From assembly GCA_013044385.1 (NCBI GenBank), contig JABEUN010000047.1, positions 1 through 64,000 of the forward strand: a DNA stretch of 64,000 bases, read 5' to 3'. Positions 63,533 to 64,000 of the stretch are shown here, piece by piece. Position numbers and translations under genes: made by a program. The notes beneath the pieces were generated by a model. That model saw only the letters and a program-made list of their open reading frames with translations. It had not been told where the DNA came from and ran no database searches. The stretch comes from Acidimicrobiaceae bacterium (GTDB taxonomy: Bacteria > Actinomycetota > Acidimicrobiia > Acidimicrobiales > Acidimicrobiaceae). Numbering within the stretch: position 1 is the stretch's first letter; each line of letters opens with the position of its first letter.

Positions 63533-64000
63533 CGGTTCCCAACTCAACTTTCTCAGCGGAGTCTGGCGATTTGGTGGTCACCGGTTTAAATAGTGCCTCG
63601 CGGTAGTACCTGAGTTCGGTCACGCTCTCTTTGATATCGTCCATTGCCCTGTGGCCCATGGCCTTTTGTGGGGCCGCCTTGAGTTCCTCCGGGTACCATC
63701 TTCGGGCCAACTCTTTGATGCTGGAGACGTCGATTGACCTGTAGTGGAGCCAGTCCTCTATCACTGGCATGTGTTCTGCAAGAAATCTCCGATCGGTGCC
63801 TATCGAGTTTCCACATAGCGGCGCTGAGCGCTGCTTAGGAATGTGAGATTGGATGAATGCCAGGGTCTGGGAAGTTGCATCTTCCAATGTGATGCTCGAG
63901 AAGGCAAGTTCTGCCATGAGCCCTGATCGGCTGTGCATCTGGATGACGACGTCATCCATCTGGTCCAACTCCTCTTGGGTGGTCTTGATCACCAGATCGG
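63510..64000 (-). CDS. orn: oligoribonuclease, 5' end outside window
   Basis: The last 163 residues of a DEDDh 3'-5' exoribonuclease that degrades 2-5 nt RNA and c-di-nucleotide linear products. Seen: MDDVVIQMHSRSGLMAE, APLCGNSIGTDRRFLAEHMP, YRSIDVSSIKELARRWYPE and the HRAMDDIKESVTEL Exo III block. The frame is still open at the window edge (DLVIKTT), so the first catalytic DLEMTG motif lies beyond 64000. The GTG at 63992 is internal, not the start. Confidence 0.93.
   Translation of the reverse strand, partial: DLVIKTTQEELDQMDDVVIQMHSRSGLMAELAFSSITLEDATSQTLAFIQSHIPKQRSAPLCGNSIGTDRRFLAEHMPVIEDWLHYRSIDVSSIKELARRWYPEELKAAPQKAMGHRAMDDIKESVTELRYYREALFKPVTTKSPDSAEKVELGTANGTEIA

Noticed and set aside
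1-64000. CRISPR arrays or rRNA genes
   Set aside because: No regularly spaced palindromic repeats with unique spacers and no rRNA sequence seen; the 23-base repeats have no usable spacers.

Overview
The window looks like chromosome of a moderate-GC actinomycete. The best guess is a member of the Acidimicrobiia (Actinomycetota), but this is inference from gene content, not a computed placement. Pointers are an F420-type LLM oxidoreductase, a PimB-like mannosyltransferase beside an SRPBCC protein and a ROK kinase, a DEDDh exonuclease/GIY-YIG fusion, a DUF4031-QueG pair, a class II ribonucleotide reductase with NrdR boxes, a mycobacterial-type SOS box, and many promoters whose -10 box (TAnnnT) lies 6-7 bases before the start codon, implying leaderless mRNAs.

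Layout. 0-6.5 kb: the end of a Thr-rich surface protein, an SDR, then a leftward row glpD - FGGY kinase - purK - purE. 6.7-9.7 kb: a peroxide/iron module (Fur/PerR-like regulator, rubrerythrin, HdrD/GlpC-like Fe-S protein, DUF3501). 9.8-22 kb: acyl-CoA dehydrogenase, solitary trpD, SOS-controlled repair nuclease, ferredoxin-reductase-like protein, DUF4031, queG, PimB-like glycosyltransferase, SRPBCC protein, ROK kinase, alaC and a class V aminotransferase. 22-29.4 kb: ACT protein, glpK, then an envelope-sugar group (epimerase, GtrA, YfhO-like giant membrane protein, GT2). 29.6-32.7 kb: nrdJ with two NrdR boxes and a strong terminator. 33.4-36.7 kb: GNAT, a membrane protein and an S9 peptidase.

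36.7-45 kb is a decayed, gene-poor stretch. It holds a frameshifted IS110-family transposase abutting a truncated, frameshifted IS30 transposase, short 23-bp-period repeats, an EamA exporter without a normal start, a VOC protein, tRNA-Val and tRNA-Cys, and several kb with no recognisable gene. 45-64 kb is dense again: a DrrAB-type ABC exporter, a geranylgeranyl-reductase-like flavoprotein, a PNPOx-family protein, selD, an MFS exporter, a COG2345 regulator, an alpha/beta hydrolase, two membrane proteins, a CDF metal exporter, 1-Cys peroxiredoxin, acyl-CoA synthetase, LLM oxidoreductase, a CrtQ-CrtO-like pair (carotenoid glycosylation and acylation), and oligoribonuclease cut by the window edge.

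The most notable points are a selD gene that itself carries an in-frame UGA at the active-site position (a selenocysteine SelD), a LexA box on the DEDDh-GIY-YIG nuclease, paired NrdR boxes on nrdJ, the PerR-rubrerythrin-HdrD-DUF3501 module, the CrtQ/CrtO pair outside its familiar staphylococcal setting, and the widespread leaderless promoter architecture.
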